Positions 11,808 through 22,960 of a stretch of DNA of 64,000 nucleotides are shown here, piece after piece. Both the position numbers and the translations under genes were made by a program. Below the pieces are notes generated by a model, which searched no databases, had not been told where the DNA came from, and worked only from the letters and a program-made list of their open reading frames with translations. The stretch is from contig CM033402.1 in assembly GCA_019426215.1 (NCBI GenBank), positions 7,379,246-7,443,245 on the forward strand, given 5' to 3'. Position 1 is the first letter of the stretch. Every line of letters begins with the position of its first letter. The stretch is from Buddleja alternifolia (Eukaryota > Streptophyta > Magnoliopsida > Lamiales > Scrophulariaceae).

Positions 11808-12578
11808 AATACCCCATATCAAAGTACGAGAATTGGAATAAAAGGGGATCCAATTGGTGAATTAATTATGTTAATTATGTATGTTAACTGGGATTTATAT
11901 GTTTATCTGGATGTGGAGGTGTATGTGCGTCTATGTGTGTATCTGTGTGTACTCACATCATAGATAGATACATTTATACATATATGTATATATTTACAGA
12001 GAAAATGTTGGCAAGAGATGAAAGATGTTGAGTGTTTGAAAAAAAGGTGAGATTTGGATTGCGAATTGTATTTTGGAATTGGTATAATACTAATCAGTTA
12101 AGTCTTAATTACGTATTATGAGATTGAAGAAGAAATTTGAGGAGCGTGAGGGCTGAATTTTGGGAGGTAAAATGGATTTTGTAACAGAGTATTTTCGTTC
12201 ATTGACTAAAATGCCCCTGCCATCATTAAAAAAAATTATATAATCTGAAAAATGGGTTAAATCCAGACCTTGTGATCAAATGGTATCAATGGTGTAGATT
12301 GGGTCTTATGTCTTACGTAATGTAATGGGATGTATTTGATCCATACCCTATATATATATATGCCACCTAAAAAAAAAAATGAAAGTATATACATAGTTGC
12401 ATAAGAACTCTACAAGAAAAGTATATATAGAGGATTTTACAAAAGAATTATACATAGACAATAATCAAATGTAAGATTATATATATAGAATAGAAATAGA
12501 TAGAAAATTTATAAAAGTATGGGTTTTTTTGAAATTTTTGATTTACCTAAAATATCCACATGTAATTCAATTTTTTAA

Positions 12579-12948
12579 GGGATAAAAACATTAAACCCCT
12601 GAAATTTGGCCCTTTTTATACTTTTTTTTATAATTTTTTTTCACTTTGCCTCCTGAACTTCACGGGATTTGCAAATTCTTATATAACAGCATATCCCGGC
12701 GGAATATTTGCTGGAATTTGAACTTTTCTCAAAATAAATTTGCACTTTGCATCCTCAATTTTTTTGTTTTTTTCACTTTGCATCCTCAACTTTGTTTTTT
12801 ATTGCATTTTATGTCGGAATATTCCTCGAAATATGCTTATATATAAAAATTTGCAAATCCCGTTAAGTTCAGGATGCAAAGTGAAAAAAAAAGTTCATAA
12901 AAAAAGTGTAAAAACGGCTAAAGTTCAGGGGTTTAATGTTTCTATCTC
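12579..12948. mobile_element. 370-bp Mutator-type MITE with 9-bp target duplication
   Basis: The inverted ends are GGGATAAAAACATTAAACCC and, reverse-complemented from the right, GAGATAGAAACATTAAACCC, and the similarity runs inward for most of each half. It is flanked by a perfect 9-bp repeat, ATTTTTTAA, at 12570-12578 and 12949-12957. Related sequence at 15915-15935 and 37255-37275 has a single copy of this site with no insert, which confirms both the insertion and the duplication. Confidence 0.85.
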
Positions 12949-13431
12949 ATTTTTTAATGGCAAAATAGTCAAAATAAATAATAAAAATAAATTTAAACTA
13001 TCTACAGTAATAAGAAGTATAGTTACATTAGGACTCTAAATAAGGTTACTCCTATTTATTTATTCATTAAAAGAAGAAATATATTGGAAGTCCAATATCC
13101 CATCACACACGGTACAAAATAATGAGTTCTAGGAAATAGGAACACATATCCAATCAACTTTTTATTTTATATTGAAAGTTAAGATGTATATGAATAAGAA
13201 AAACCTAGCTCAACAAACTAATCTATTCTAAATTTTACCTCGTATATAGCTCATTCAGCAGAAATTTGAAACTCTAACTTTTTTTTTGGGTGAAAGTAAA
13301 TTTCATTCCAACAGTCAACAGATTACACAAAAACACTCCATGAGGGTCTTTTAAGCCCTCATGCCAACACAATCAAAGTGCTCTCTACAGCCACCAAAAT
13401 ACCAAAAACAAAAAACCCAAACATCAGCACC

Positions 13432-14073
13432 TTAGCTCAGTATACTATCAAGATAATCTACTTCTCTATTTTTCAGATTCTGTGTCCTACCATATACAAA
13501 CCTTATTTGTAGCTCTTTTTTGAGATGTTTGAAAATCACTGCATAGTCTCTTTTAGTTTGAGTAATTCTTCTTGTGTTCCTCTCTTCCCATACTTTGTAA
13601 ACCACCCCTGCAATCCCTGCTCTCACTATGCGCTCTCTGAATTTCCACTTTTTAAAAGCAAAAGCCAACCAGCTACTCCACCCACCAAATTGTATTGGCC
13701 ATCTATCCACTTTCAGCCATATCATTGTTTCTCTAAGCAGCTTTTGTGCCCATTCACACGCAAAATACAAATGATTTACAGTCTCATTCTCCCTCCCACA
13801 CAAAATACACTTATAATCCTGAAGAGTCATGAACTGGCTCAACCTGTCTCGGGTCAACAATCTTTTATGCATTGTCGACCACAAAATGAAAGAGTGCTTT
13901 GGTATATTGTTATTGTTCCAGACTACATTAGCGTACCTGAACCTCTCCTTGGGCCCTTGTAGCCACTCATATCCGGTTTGTATTGTATACACCCTTGTTT
14001 TTGTATATGGCCACCTGTTATCTACATATCCATCCCTGAACTTGCCTTTAACTTTTTCAAGTTTTTTCCACAC
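13432..14073 (-). pseudogene. LINE ORF2 C-terminal zf-RVT region
   Basis: A 213-codon frame continues the ORF2 product after the break. It holds the zinc-binding segment found at the end of plant LINE reverse transcriptases: IPKHSFILWSTMHKRLLTRD, then CILCGRENETVNHLYFACEW, with a C-x2-C...H-x4-C ligand pattern. It ends in an Arg/Lys-rich tail (GRTQNLKNREVDYLDSI). It is the 3' part of the same broken ORF2, not a separate gene; the ATG at 14073 is an internal methionine. Confidence 0.85.
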
Positions 14074-14110
14074 CCAGCTACAATCAGCAGGAGGGGTGTA
14101 GTCCCAGTAA

Positions 14111-15855
14111 TCTTTGCCCTTTATTAAACAGTGTTAATCCATTTCACCCATAGTGAATCTTTCTTCTGAGACAGCGCCCATATCTGCTTTCCCACGACTG
14201 CAATATTCCATAACTTGCAGCCCTTAAAATTCAGCCCACCTTCCTTCTTCTTGGTACATACTGTTTCCCATCTAATAGTGCCATTTTATGGTTCTGCTCC
14301 GTTCTCCCCCAAAGAAAGTCCCTGCATTTTTGTTCTACTTTCTTGACAATTGAGTGTGGCAGAATAAATACTGAAGACCAATATATGTAGAGGGACATAA
14401 GGACTGAGTTAATCAATTGAGTCCGTCCAGCATATGATAAATTTCTGGTGGCCCAGCTTTCTAACCTTTTAGTGATTTTCTCCACTAGCACCCCACAGTC
14501 TTGTTTGGTCCATTTGGTAGGTGAGAGAGGTACCCCTAAGTATCTAATTGGAAATACAACCTCTACAAAGCCAGTTAATTCCATAAGCTCTTGCTTTGTA
14601 TGTTGACTCACTCCACGAATGTAGATATTTGATTTCCCCTGATTTGCATATAACCCTGATGAAGTTGATAAATCTTTAAATGTCTCCCACATAACCTTCA
14701 CTGATCCCTTATTTGCTTTGCAGAATAGATTGAGATCATCTGCAAAGCAAACATTGGTAAGTTGCATTTGCTTACACGCTGGGTGGTATCTGAATTCTGT
14801 ATTTTGCGTTGCCAACTTTAAGCTTCTTGTAAGATATTCCATAATGAGAACAAATAACAAAGGGGATATTGGATCTCCTTGTCTCAAACCTCTCTGCCCC
14901 GGGAAAAACCCATGGTTGGATCCATTTAGAACCACTGTGAAAGATGCTGTGGTCACACACTCCATTATCCATCCACTAAATTTCCTGGGAAATTTCATCC
15001 CATCAAGCACTGCCCTAAGGAAGTCCCACTCCACTGAATCATAGGCTTTTTTGATGTCAATTTTCATTAGACATCTGGGAGAGGCATTTTTTCTATTGTA
15101 CAACCTTATTAACTCCTGGCTAATAAGCACATTATCCATGATTGCCCGCCCCTGCACAAAAGCTCCCTGGTTCTCATTAACAATCAGAGGCAAGATCTGG
15201 TTCAGTCTTTTGGCCAGAATCTTTGAAATGCATTTATATAAAGTGTTGCAGCAGGCTATTGGCCTATACTCACTGGCCAGGGTTGGGTTTTCAACCTTGG
15301 GGATTAGGGTAAGTAAGGTACAGTTAATCTGTTTCAGCAACTTCCCAGTATGAAAAAAATTCTAAAACAGCCTCTGTTACCTGCTTACCTATCACCTCCC
15401 ATGCTTTCTTGAAGAATCCACTTCCATATCCATCAGGCCCCGGGCTTTTCGTACTACAAATATCAAACATTGCCACTTTAATTTCTTTTTTGGTAACTGG
15501 TGCAGTCAAGTCCATCTGCTTCTGCCACTCCAGACAAGCTCCCATGGAAAACACACGCTCATTTATTGGAGTAGTGGGGTTTGTGGTTCCAAGCAATTTT
15601 TTATAAAAGCTCACAAAGTGATCTGTGACTTGCATGTAGTCTGCTATTACATTTGTTCCATCACTTATAGTGGTAACTCTCTCTCTGTACTGTCTTTGCT
15701 TCAACACTCTATGAAAATATGTAGTATTCTGGTCTCCACGTGTTAACCAAGTCACCTTTGATTTTTGTTTAAGAAATAACGCTACTGCATTTTCTTTTTC
15801 TCTAAGCAGTAATTGGGCTTCATGTTCTTTTCTGTGCAGCTCTACATCTGTTGGA
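14111..15855 (-). pseudogene. LINE ORF2 reverse transcriptase, frameshifted
   Basis: The enzyme would copy LINE RNA into DNA at the target nick. Reading from 15855 there is the pre-RT segment (SKVTWLTRGDQNTTYFHRVL), then SPGPDGYGSGFFKKAW. A frameshift in an A-run near 15345 leads to the RT core: LTLIPKVENPTLASEYRPIA, KIDIKKAYDSVEWDFL, GLRQGDPISPLLFVL, and the catalytic box CFADDLNLF. Another shift near 14270 and stops near 14125 break the thumb region before the zf-RVT part. The catalytic Asp pair is intact in its own frame, but at least three breaks make the whole inactive. Confidence 0.88.
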
Positions 15856-18084
15856 TTGAAATTCTAACTTTAATCATACATAAATTTAGTGGTTTTTTAA
15901 CCTAAAATATCTCTATGTAATTCAATTTTTTAATGGTAAAAGAGTCAAAAACAAATAATAAAAATAAAGTTTAAGTATCTTTAACAATAAAAAGTATAAG
16001 TACATTAGGTTTCTACTATTATATTACATGTAGACAAAGATTAATCGATTCTATTTATTTATCATTAACAAAAGAAGTTGAAAAAAAACTTAATCTGCTT
16101 GACCTTGGAACAAACAAATTTATAATATAAATAATCATAAACTATTCACATCGTTGTTTATATTTTATTTTTTAATTAATTATATGAATATTACGTGAGC
16201 GAGAAAATTGAATATCATCACAAAAAGCATACAAATAACAACTTAGTAAAAGAGACTTGAGAAAGCTTTGCAGTCAGACGCCATTTTATTATCTTATTTC
16301 ATTACTAATATTGATTAAGTAATTATAATAATACAAAATGGAAGATAGTAAACCATTGTTCCCTCATGGTATTGGGAGATATATTGACATGTACTATTAT
16401 AATTCAATATTTGTCACTTTCATTTAGTGATGACTCTTACAACACTTCATTTTTATTTAACTGCTTTTCTTTTTACTCTCAATAGCTTGGTTAACCTTAT
16501 TTGTGAAGGGTTTATTTCATCTTACCTGTTCAACTTACTCATTTTAGCATTGCATCAACTATCGTCTTATTGTTATAAAAAATTTGAAAAACTAAATATA
16601 AAAAACAAAAAAACTACACAAGTATCCTGATTTTCAGCTACAATGAAGAGATTATTATAAGTACACAAACTCAATGAGGGGAAAGAAGAAATGAAGCGCT
16701 AGATTCATCAAAATTAAACGAGATAATGTATAAAGAATCATGAATTTATAACATAAGAATTTATTCAGTGATATTATTATATAAGTCTCAATTTTCAATT
16801 AACTTAATTTCTTCAAATATTCATTCAATTTGTCATGTTAATCAATATTTAATTTTTTAAAGAATAATAGTTTATTAATTAGTAGTTCATTATTTTTTTT
16901 TTCCAGGGTAGTTAAGTTATTGTTCAAGTTTTGGATTTAGTAAGTTGAACAACATTTATGTATCTAAATTGCTTTAACGAGATCATATGATTCACGTGTG
17001 ACACATGTATTATTTACTAGTACATAAAAAAACTTTAAAAAATTCTAAAACGATAAAAGGCCGACTTACTCCTATAATTTCCCAAGTTTATTATTAAGGT
17101 CTAAGTTTTACTCTCTAGATTTTCTGTATCTCACTAATATAATTAATCAATTTTAAGAGGTAAACCTTTAAAAAAAATCCCAAAAATAAAAAATCATATC
17201 AGCCCTAATAATTTCAACTTTTTAAATCTCACATACAAACACATTAATTTTCCGGTAAATAAAAATATTAATTTATACCTTATCACTCTTAATCGTAAAA
17301 CTTCTTTTTATCTAGTAGTTTCACATCTACACACATGTAAGAATCTTCGTATAACTCTAAAATGTAATTTTTTTCTCTGTCAATATAATAAACGAGACGA
17401 GACGAAACAATCAACCATCCACTCTCTCCGCTATCAATTCCGCCAACTTATGGATGTACTTTGAGAAGTCTATGTTCTATGAATTTAAACTTCCTCTATG
17501 ATACCATTAAGATGGAATATCCGATAATATTTGCATGGCAAATTAAGACTAAGCAGGATCATGTTCACAACCAATGCCATCAAGATTAAACCCAAAATTC
17601 TCTTATTTTATTTTGACAAATTACCAGTACTATCACAACGTCAAAATCAAAGGTTCCCATAACAAATATATATACATAGCATGTCAAACGTACAGTATAT
17701 ATGTCTTCTCAAGTCCTTATTCAAGTGAACAGAATTGACTGTCCCAAAGCAATATTTGTTAAGGGAGCAGATTGATAGAATAGACTGGCATTAGGAACCA
17801 TACATGATAATTAGGAATATGAAACAAAATCAATACTATAATTTAAGTAGTTCATCCAAATAGCTACCCTTGTGTTGCCATTATTTAATGTCACTATTAT
17901 TCTTTGATTAGAGAGAATTTAATTATTGGAAGGGTAATCATGTACCCGAATGTTGGTGCTTATGGAGGTGCAACCACATCACCCTATTCATTATCTAGTA
18001 TGAAACTTTACACTTTTTTTTTTAGCATATGGTATGAGACTTTACACTGTCAAGTGTATAAAAAAATAAAGTTATCACATGCTA

Positions 18085-18300
18085 ACAATTATAATTATTG
18101 GTCTAATGGTAAGTTTTTGATTCTAACAATTGATATCACAACAAAAGCTCGTCAATTTGAATCTACCAGCAGACTTTTCAACATCACCCTTCAACTCAAT
18201 ATAACATGATTGGTCAATAGTTAACCGTCTGACCCATGGTTGTGGGCAAAGCTACGCCCTGACCTAGTACGAGACTTTCCTTTGCAAAGTGTACAAAATA
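18085..18300 (+). mobile_element. SINE-like unit with tRNA-type A and B boxes (older copy)
   Basis: TTGGTCTAATGGTAAG at about 18098 resembles a Pol III A box, and GTCAATTTGAATCTA about 50 bp downstream resembles a B box. The equivalent unit at 25.58 kb has better-kept boxes. It predates the segmental duplication because both copies carry it at the same place. No poly-A tail or TSD could be defined. Confidence 0.4.
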
Positions 18301-19042
18301 AAATTATGCTTATATATATATGTGTATATATATATATATATATATACTAACAACTATCTCTTTTGGTCTATTGGTATACAAGAAAGTCCTCATAGTTTAG
18401 GATTGAATAGAAGAGAATTTTAGTTTATCAGGTACAAATTAAGTATTGACAATAAAAATATATATATTATAGTTTAAAGTCGTGGTCTATAGCAGTCCAA
18501 ACCCATGACTAATTTGGTCGAGGTAGACGTTTCATATTGCCCGCTGACGTCAGTTGTGGTGGAAAATTGCTAATCATTTCAAGCTCTAACTAGCCGTACT
18601 GGAAGAAATGCTAATTTAAATTTTTTAATAATGAGTAAGAAGTCATGATCTTTGTAATAAACACCACATTGACAATGGTTATAAGTCATGAACAATGTTT
18701 TGACCATACTTGCAAATGCCACGGTTAAAGTCGAGGTGAACCCATGCTCAATTGATTTTGATTATGGCAAATGAGCTTTTTTGACATGGTTAAGTAACAC
18801 GGCAAAAAACAATTCTTTTCTAGTGGTACTGATGTTTAAATGTGTACTAAAATCATAATCCCAAAAACACCATACGTACCCTTTGTTTGGCACTTGAATT
18901 TTGTGAAGAAAATATTTTGCGCACATTTAATAATAGTACATGTATGTTAATTTTTTCTTATTCTTTTCCATTTTTCTTATCTCACCGAAATCTATATTTT
19001 GATAGTGGGGCTTAGGAATTTCGGACCTATCATAGCACCTAC

Positions 19043-20212
19043 AGAGAATTAATATTGGAGCTCCACAAATTATTATCGAAGCTTCAACTTTGTTTCTCTC
19101 TTTAAAAAAATGACTAGAACACCTATTTATAAATAAAATCCTAACAATTTACCAAACAAATATATATTTAATAATTAATTAAATCTTAATACCTTATATA
19201 TCTTTTTTTCCCACCATATACTTTTTATATGGATTTATATAATATTTTTTTCTTTGTCTAAATAATATGTTTATGAACTACGTAATGGGGAAAAGCATAT
19301 GCTTTTGCTCAAGCATAAAATTGTAACAAAATGAACATTTTTTATGTATTCGAATATGACACACTTATATAAAATGTCTATTTATATGCATGTTAAAAAA
19401 GTACTAACCATTTCTATCATTGTTATTTTTTATTTTGTAGGATCAATGCTTATTTTAGCATTTCAATATGTGTAATTGCTGTTTATGTATTTTATTAAAG
19501 GACAAAAGATTTGAAGTTGATTGCTAGATACTAATATGCAGTTAAATTGAAGCGAATTCAAGTCGAATTTAGTTTTTAATGGTTTATATTATAATAGTTC
19601 AAATTTAACAAAGTGATATTGCTCTATATTTTTAGTGGGCTAACTTTGATATAAAGTAATAACGAAAACATCTACACCTTGATAATGTTTTGCTTGATTA
19701 GATTTAGATCCTGAAAACTAAAGGCTACGTTTGTTTCTATTTTGAACTTATATTTTGGCCAAAATTTTGGTCAAAACTCGTTTGACTTATCCATTTTTCA
19801 CCAAACAGGTATTTTTTGGCCAAACATTTGTGACAGCTACATTACCTACACCACCTTACACCCTTTTCTACTTTTGACTTACTTTTTTGTACTATATAAA
19901 TTTTATATTATATTTTTCAATCATTAACTAATTATAAACATTACTTTTCAGACAAAAACTTACGTGATTTGATTGCTACAATAACTTTTGTCTCTTTTGA
20001 AAATAAAATCAAACACAAAACCAAATAAATTTTCACCAAAGTAAACAACTCCCAATAAACTTTTTCACCAAAATTTTCATCAAAAACCCAAAATAGAAAC
20101 AAACGTAGCCAAAATTAATGCATTTAAAGATTTATGGGTATTCTTGTCATAATTTAATTTTAAAATTAAAAATGAATCTCCAATAATAATTAGTGGAGTG
20201 CTAATAACATTG
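19043..20212. mobile_element. TIR element inserted in copy 1, with a nested second MITE
   Basis: The ends, AATTAATATTGGAGCTCC on the left and, reverse-complemented, CAATGTTATTAGCACTCC on the right, match the family also seen at 39450-40291. The homologous place in copy 2 (about 26070) lacks it. The flanks (CACCTACAG and CCCATACAG) look like a degenerate 9-bp duplication, which would fit a Mutator-type element. A second MITE lies inside it at 19729-20111. Confidence 0.6.
19729..20111. mobile_element. Nested MITE with GGCTACGTTTG termini
   Basis: Left end GGCTACGTTTGTTTCTATTT and right end, reverse-complemented, GGCTACGTTTGTTTCTATTT are identical over 20 bp, and similarity continues inward (CAAAATTTTGGT blocks). 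The element is 383 bp with no coding capacity. Flanks AAACTAAA and AAAATTAA are suggestive but not a clean duplication, so the superfamily (hAT or PIF/Harbinger) is open. Confidence 0.75.
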
Positions 20213-20259
20213 CCCCACCCATACAGGTCATATGACAATATCTCAAAACACATGACACA

Positions 20260-20295
<36 letters not shown>

Positions 20296-20344
20296 ACATA
20301 GGATGCAGCTGAGCAGAATTTTCGGTATCTATATTGTTATATCA

Positions 20345-20375
<31 letters not shown>

Positions 20376-20606
20376 TATACTTATAAGTTATGATTATATT
20401 CTTCAAACACAATTCTCAGAAGAGAAAGTTATAAATCCTTTCTTACAAGGCATATATTCACTAATGTCGAGAGAGCTAAATTTTTTCATGTCCAATTAAG
20501 CAAGAGATGCTAGTGTTCAACACTTCAATCAAATGAAAAAGCCTGCAGATATAGATCATGTCAGGGTTAAGGATCTTCATTCAAAAGTAATTAACGTAGT
20601 TTGTAT

Positions 20607-22960
20607 GTGTTATGATATAAATCCCCTTGAAAATATTATTAAACATCGAAGAGTTTATATAGAGAATACAACAAAAAGATAATAAAGCAAATAAATAAAT
20701 AACAATCCTACTAATATAAACTCTACCACTCCCTCGTAGTCGAGACGGCAGATTCACGAACATTGAGACTGGATCGAAACTCTAGAAATAGCGAAGAAAA
20801 CAAGCATTTGGTGAAGATATCAGCATATTAGCGCGAGGAGGGGACATGCAATACACGAACATCACCTAAAGCAACTTTTTCACGTACAAAATGTAAGTCT
20901 AACTCAACAAGTTTGGTGCTGTATAGGGTTAGAAGAAAGGTAGACAGAGCTTATGTTATCACAATAGACAAAAGGGGCTTTGAGGAAGAGGACAATGAAG
21001 CTCGAGAATAAGGTTGCGAAGCCAAGAGGCATTAGCATTAGCTACGTTGCGATACTTAGCTTGGTTTTGGACCCAAAAACGACATGCTGACATGTGAAGG
21101 ACCAAGAAATGAGATTGTCACCCAGAAAGACATAGTAATCCGAAGTCGAGTTACGTATGTCGGGGCAGCCGCCCAATTAGCATCAGAATATGCAACAAGT
21201 TGAGTGATGGACGAAGGACAAAGAGAAAGGCCCTGAGTTGTCCTACCCTGTACATAGTGGATGACTTGTTTGAGGGCATTCATATGATGGACGCGTAGGT
21301 CATGCATGAAAAGGCAAAGCTACTAAACAACAAAGCTGATGTTGTCACGTCCGGGGCCCCCAAACCCGTTGGACGCTAAGCGTGCCTCCAAACCCACTAA
21401 GTGTAACATTAGTTGGGCATTTGAATCACGACCCAAAATTGATATTTATTGTTACACTTGAATTCTTTCGCTCACTTTATATACTATTCAAAGATCCCAC
21501 ATTTTTCCAATATGGGATGCTAAACTGGGGCCCTCACAATCACCCCCGCCCCCCTTCAGAACGTGACATCCTCGTCATGTCCCAGGCCCCCAAGCCCGTT
21601 GGATGCTAAGCGTGCCTCCGAACCCTGAGCGTAATCTTGAGTTGGACATTTGAATCACGACCCAAAATGAATATTCATTGTTACACTTGAATTATTTGGC
21701 TCACTTTATATACTATTCAAATATCCCACATTTTTCCTATGTGGGATGCCAAACTGGGGACTTCACAGATGTCATGCCTGGTGAAAATAAGATACTGAAG
21801 AGCACTAACAAGACTGTGATAGAGAGTGGGATCAGAAAAGAGAATAGAAGAGGAGGAGGAAAATTTGGATTGAGAGTCAGCTAATGTCAAGGTTGGATTA
21901 CACGAGGTCATGTTCACACGATCAAGGATTTCACGAGCAAACTTTTCTTGAGAAAGAAATAACTCAGAGGAAGAACCAGAGATAGAGATACCAAGAAAGT
22001 AATAAAGAGGTCCTAAATCAGTCATGGTGAACTCAGAAGAAATAAGAGAGGTAAGATTGGAAATAAGAGAGGGAGAGGAAGCCGTGAGAACAATGTCATC
22101 AATGCAGAGAAGATGAAAACCAGTGGAGGTTCCTTAGCGAAAGATGAAAAGAGAGGCATCGGCTCGACTACTGATAAAACCAAGAGATGAGGGGTAAAAG
22201 GCAAAACGATGGTGCCAGGCACAAGGAGCTTGCTTAAGCCCATAAAGTGATTTTTTAAAGAGGCAATCATGATTCAAGAGGTCAGGATGAGTATAGCCAG
22301 AAGATTGCTTCATATAGACCGTCTCAGAGAGATGACCATGGAAAAAGGCGATCATCATCTGAGGAAAGGAAGTCATAAGATTGCGAGACCTCGGAGGGAG
22401 AAAAGGAGGAGAAGGGAAAAACAGATTTGTCAAAGATAACGTGGCAAGATAGGATCATTTTATTGGTCTGAAGATCGAGACATCGATAGCCTTTATGGTT
22501 GGAAGGATAACCTAAGAAGAGGCAAGCGGAGGATCGAAGAGAGAGCTTGTGAGGAGAGGTGGCAGAAAGGTTAGGATATCAGAGGCAACCGAAGACACGG
22601 AGATGGTTATACGTCGGCGAGAGGTTATAGCGAAGCTCAAAGAGATTGTGGTAAGACATAGTGGTGGTGGGAAGAATGTTCAACAAATGGACCGCCATGT
22701 GGAGCGTCTAGACCCAAAAAGAAGGGGGAAGAGTGGCTGTTTGGATAGGTTTTTCAGCCTTGCCATTTTGTTGTGATGTGTGTGGGCATGATAAATGAAA
22801 TTGTATGCCATGTTCAGTGAAAAAAGAGTGAAAAAATTTATTGTCAAATTCACCTGCATGGTCACATTGAAAAGATTTAAGTTTGATGTGAAATTGTGTG
22901 TGGACATATATAAGAGTAAAAATTAACAAAGATTTTATAAGCTTCAAAGGGACGCCAGGG
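20607..22960 (-). mobile_element. Decayed Ty1/copia element (copia-1), gag missing
   Basis: Minus-strand copia pol blocks occur in the right order. Integrase is at about 22880-22708 (FQCDHAGEFDNKFFHSFF, then SCPHTSQQNGKAE). The integrase/RT linker follows with NHKGYRCLDLQTNKMIL. RT is at 22400-22134 (AFFHGHLSETVYMKQSSGY, then LFKKSLYGLKQAPCAWHHR) and 22025-21717 (DLGPLYYFLGISI). RNase H is at 21307-20790 (HHMNALKQVIHYVQG, LVAYSDANWA). The 3' flank at about 20590-20735 has a TATA-like CTATATAAACTC on the minus strand and may be LTR. Stops and frameshifts are frequent, gag and the 5' LTR are absent, and a TRIM is inserted at 21343-21767. Confidence 0.82.
21343..21767. mobile_element. TRIM (miniature LTR retrotransposon) inserted in copia-1
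   Basis: The 425-bp insert starts TGTCACGTCC and ends ACTTCACA, so it has TG...CA ends, and is flanked by the 5-bp duplication GATGT (21338-21342 and 21768-21772). Inside are two direct repeats of about 190-200 bp (each with AAACCCGTTGG or AAGCCCGTTGG, CATTTGAATCACGACCCAAA and TTTATATACTATTCAAA), separated by about 40 bp holding a C-rich purine-tract complement (CACCCCCGCCCCCC). There is no coding capacity. This is the classic layout of a TRIM. Confidence 0.85.

Larger units (their letters stand above)
10481..12348 (+). mobile_element. Gene-capturing TIR element (Pack-MULE-like) with minisatellite
   Basis: The ends are inverted copies of each other: GGGTCAAGATCTGATACATA on the left, and on the right, reverse-complemented, GGGTATGGATCAAATACATC. 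The similarity continues inward for at least 75 bp and weakly to about 200 bp (for example CAGGGGTATAATAGTCAA left and CAGGGGCATTTTAGTCAA right). The flanks are TA-repeats, so the target duplication cannot be read. No transposase is present. Inside are a fragment of a host methyltransferase gene and a 105-bp tandem array. Long TIRs plus a captured exon suggest a Mutator-type non-autonomous element; the superfamily is an inference. Confidence 0.6.
13281..15857 (-). mobile_element. 5'-truncated LINE (L1-type) retrotransposon
   Basis: A minus-strand non-LTR element ends in a poly-A tail (T-run at 13279-13287 on the plus strand). It is flanked by a near-perfect 13-bp duplication, GAAACTCTAACTT at 13268-13280 and GAAATTCTAACTT at 15858-15870, marking target-primed insertion. 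Only the 3' part of ORF2 is present: reverse transcriptase and zf-RVT regions. The endonuclease and ORF1 are missing, as usual for 5' truncation. It lies inside Helitron-like element A. Confidence 0.88.
12480..17020 (+). mobile_element. Helitron-like non-autonomous element A, carrying nested insertions
   Basis: The 3' end has the Helitron signature: an imperfect 6-bp hairpin (ACGTGT / ACATGT) followed shortly by CTAG at 17017-17020 and then T. Its left and right parts are similar to those of element B at 37.15-41.24 kb. Shared blocks include AAAGTATGGG...CCTAAAATATCC near the left end, and CTTAATCTGCTTG plus ACGAGATCATATGATT near the right end. A second copy of the left-end block occurs at about 15885, so it may be two related elements joined. 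Nested inside are a MITE (12579-12948) and a LINE (13281-15857). No Rep/helicase coding sequence is seen. The 5' TC end is not resolved. Confidence 0.5.
17690..20606. repeat. Duplicated segment, copy 1 (expanded by MITEs)
   Basis: This is collinear with 25205-26465. Shared landmarks are CTTCTCAAGTCCTTATTCAA, TGGAGGTGCAACCACATCAC, CAAAAACACCATAC, CATATGACAATATCTCAAAA and TTCAACACTTCAATCAAATG. Copy 1 is about 1.6 kb longer, mainly because of the insertion at 19043-20212. No coding sequence is seen. It contains a SINE-like unit also present in copy 2. Confidence 0.75.

Noticed and set aside
13525..15353. Plus-strand open frames of 90-145 codons
   Set aside because: They are antisense shadows of the minus-strand LINE reverse transcriptase.
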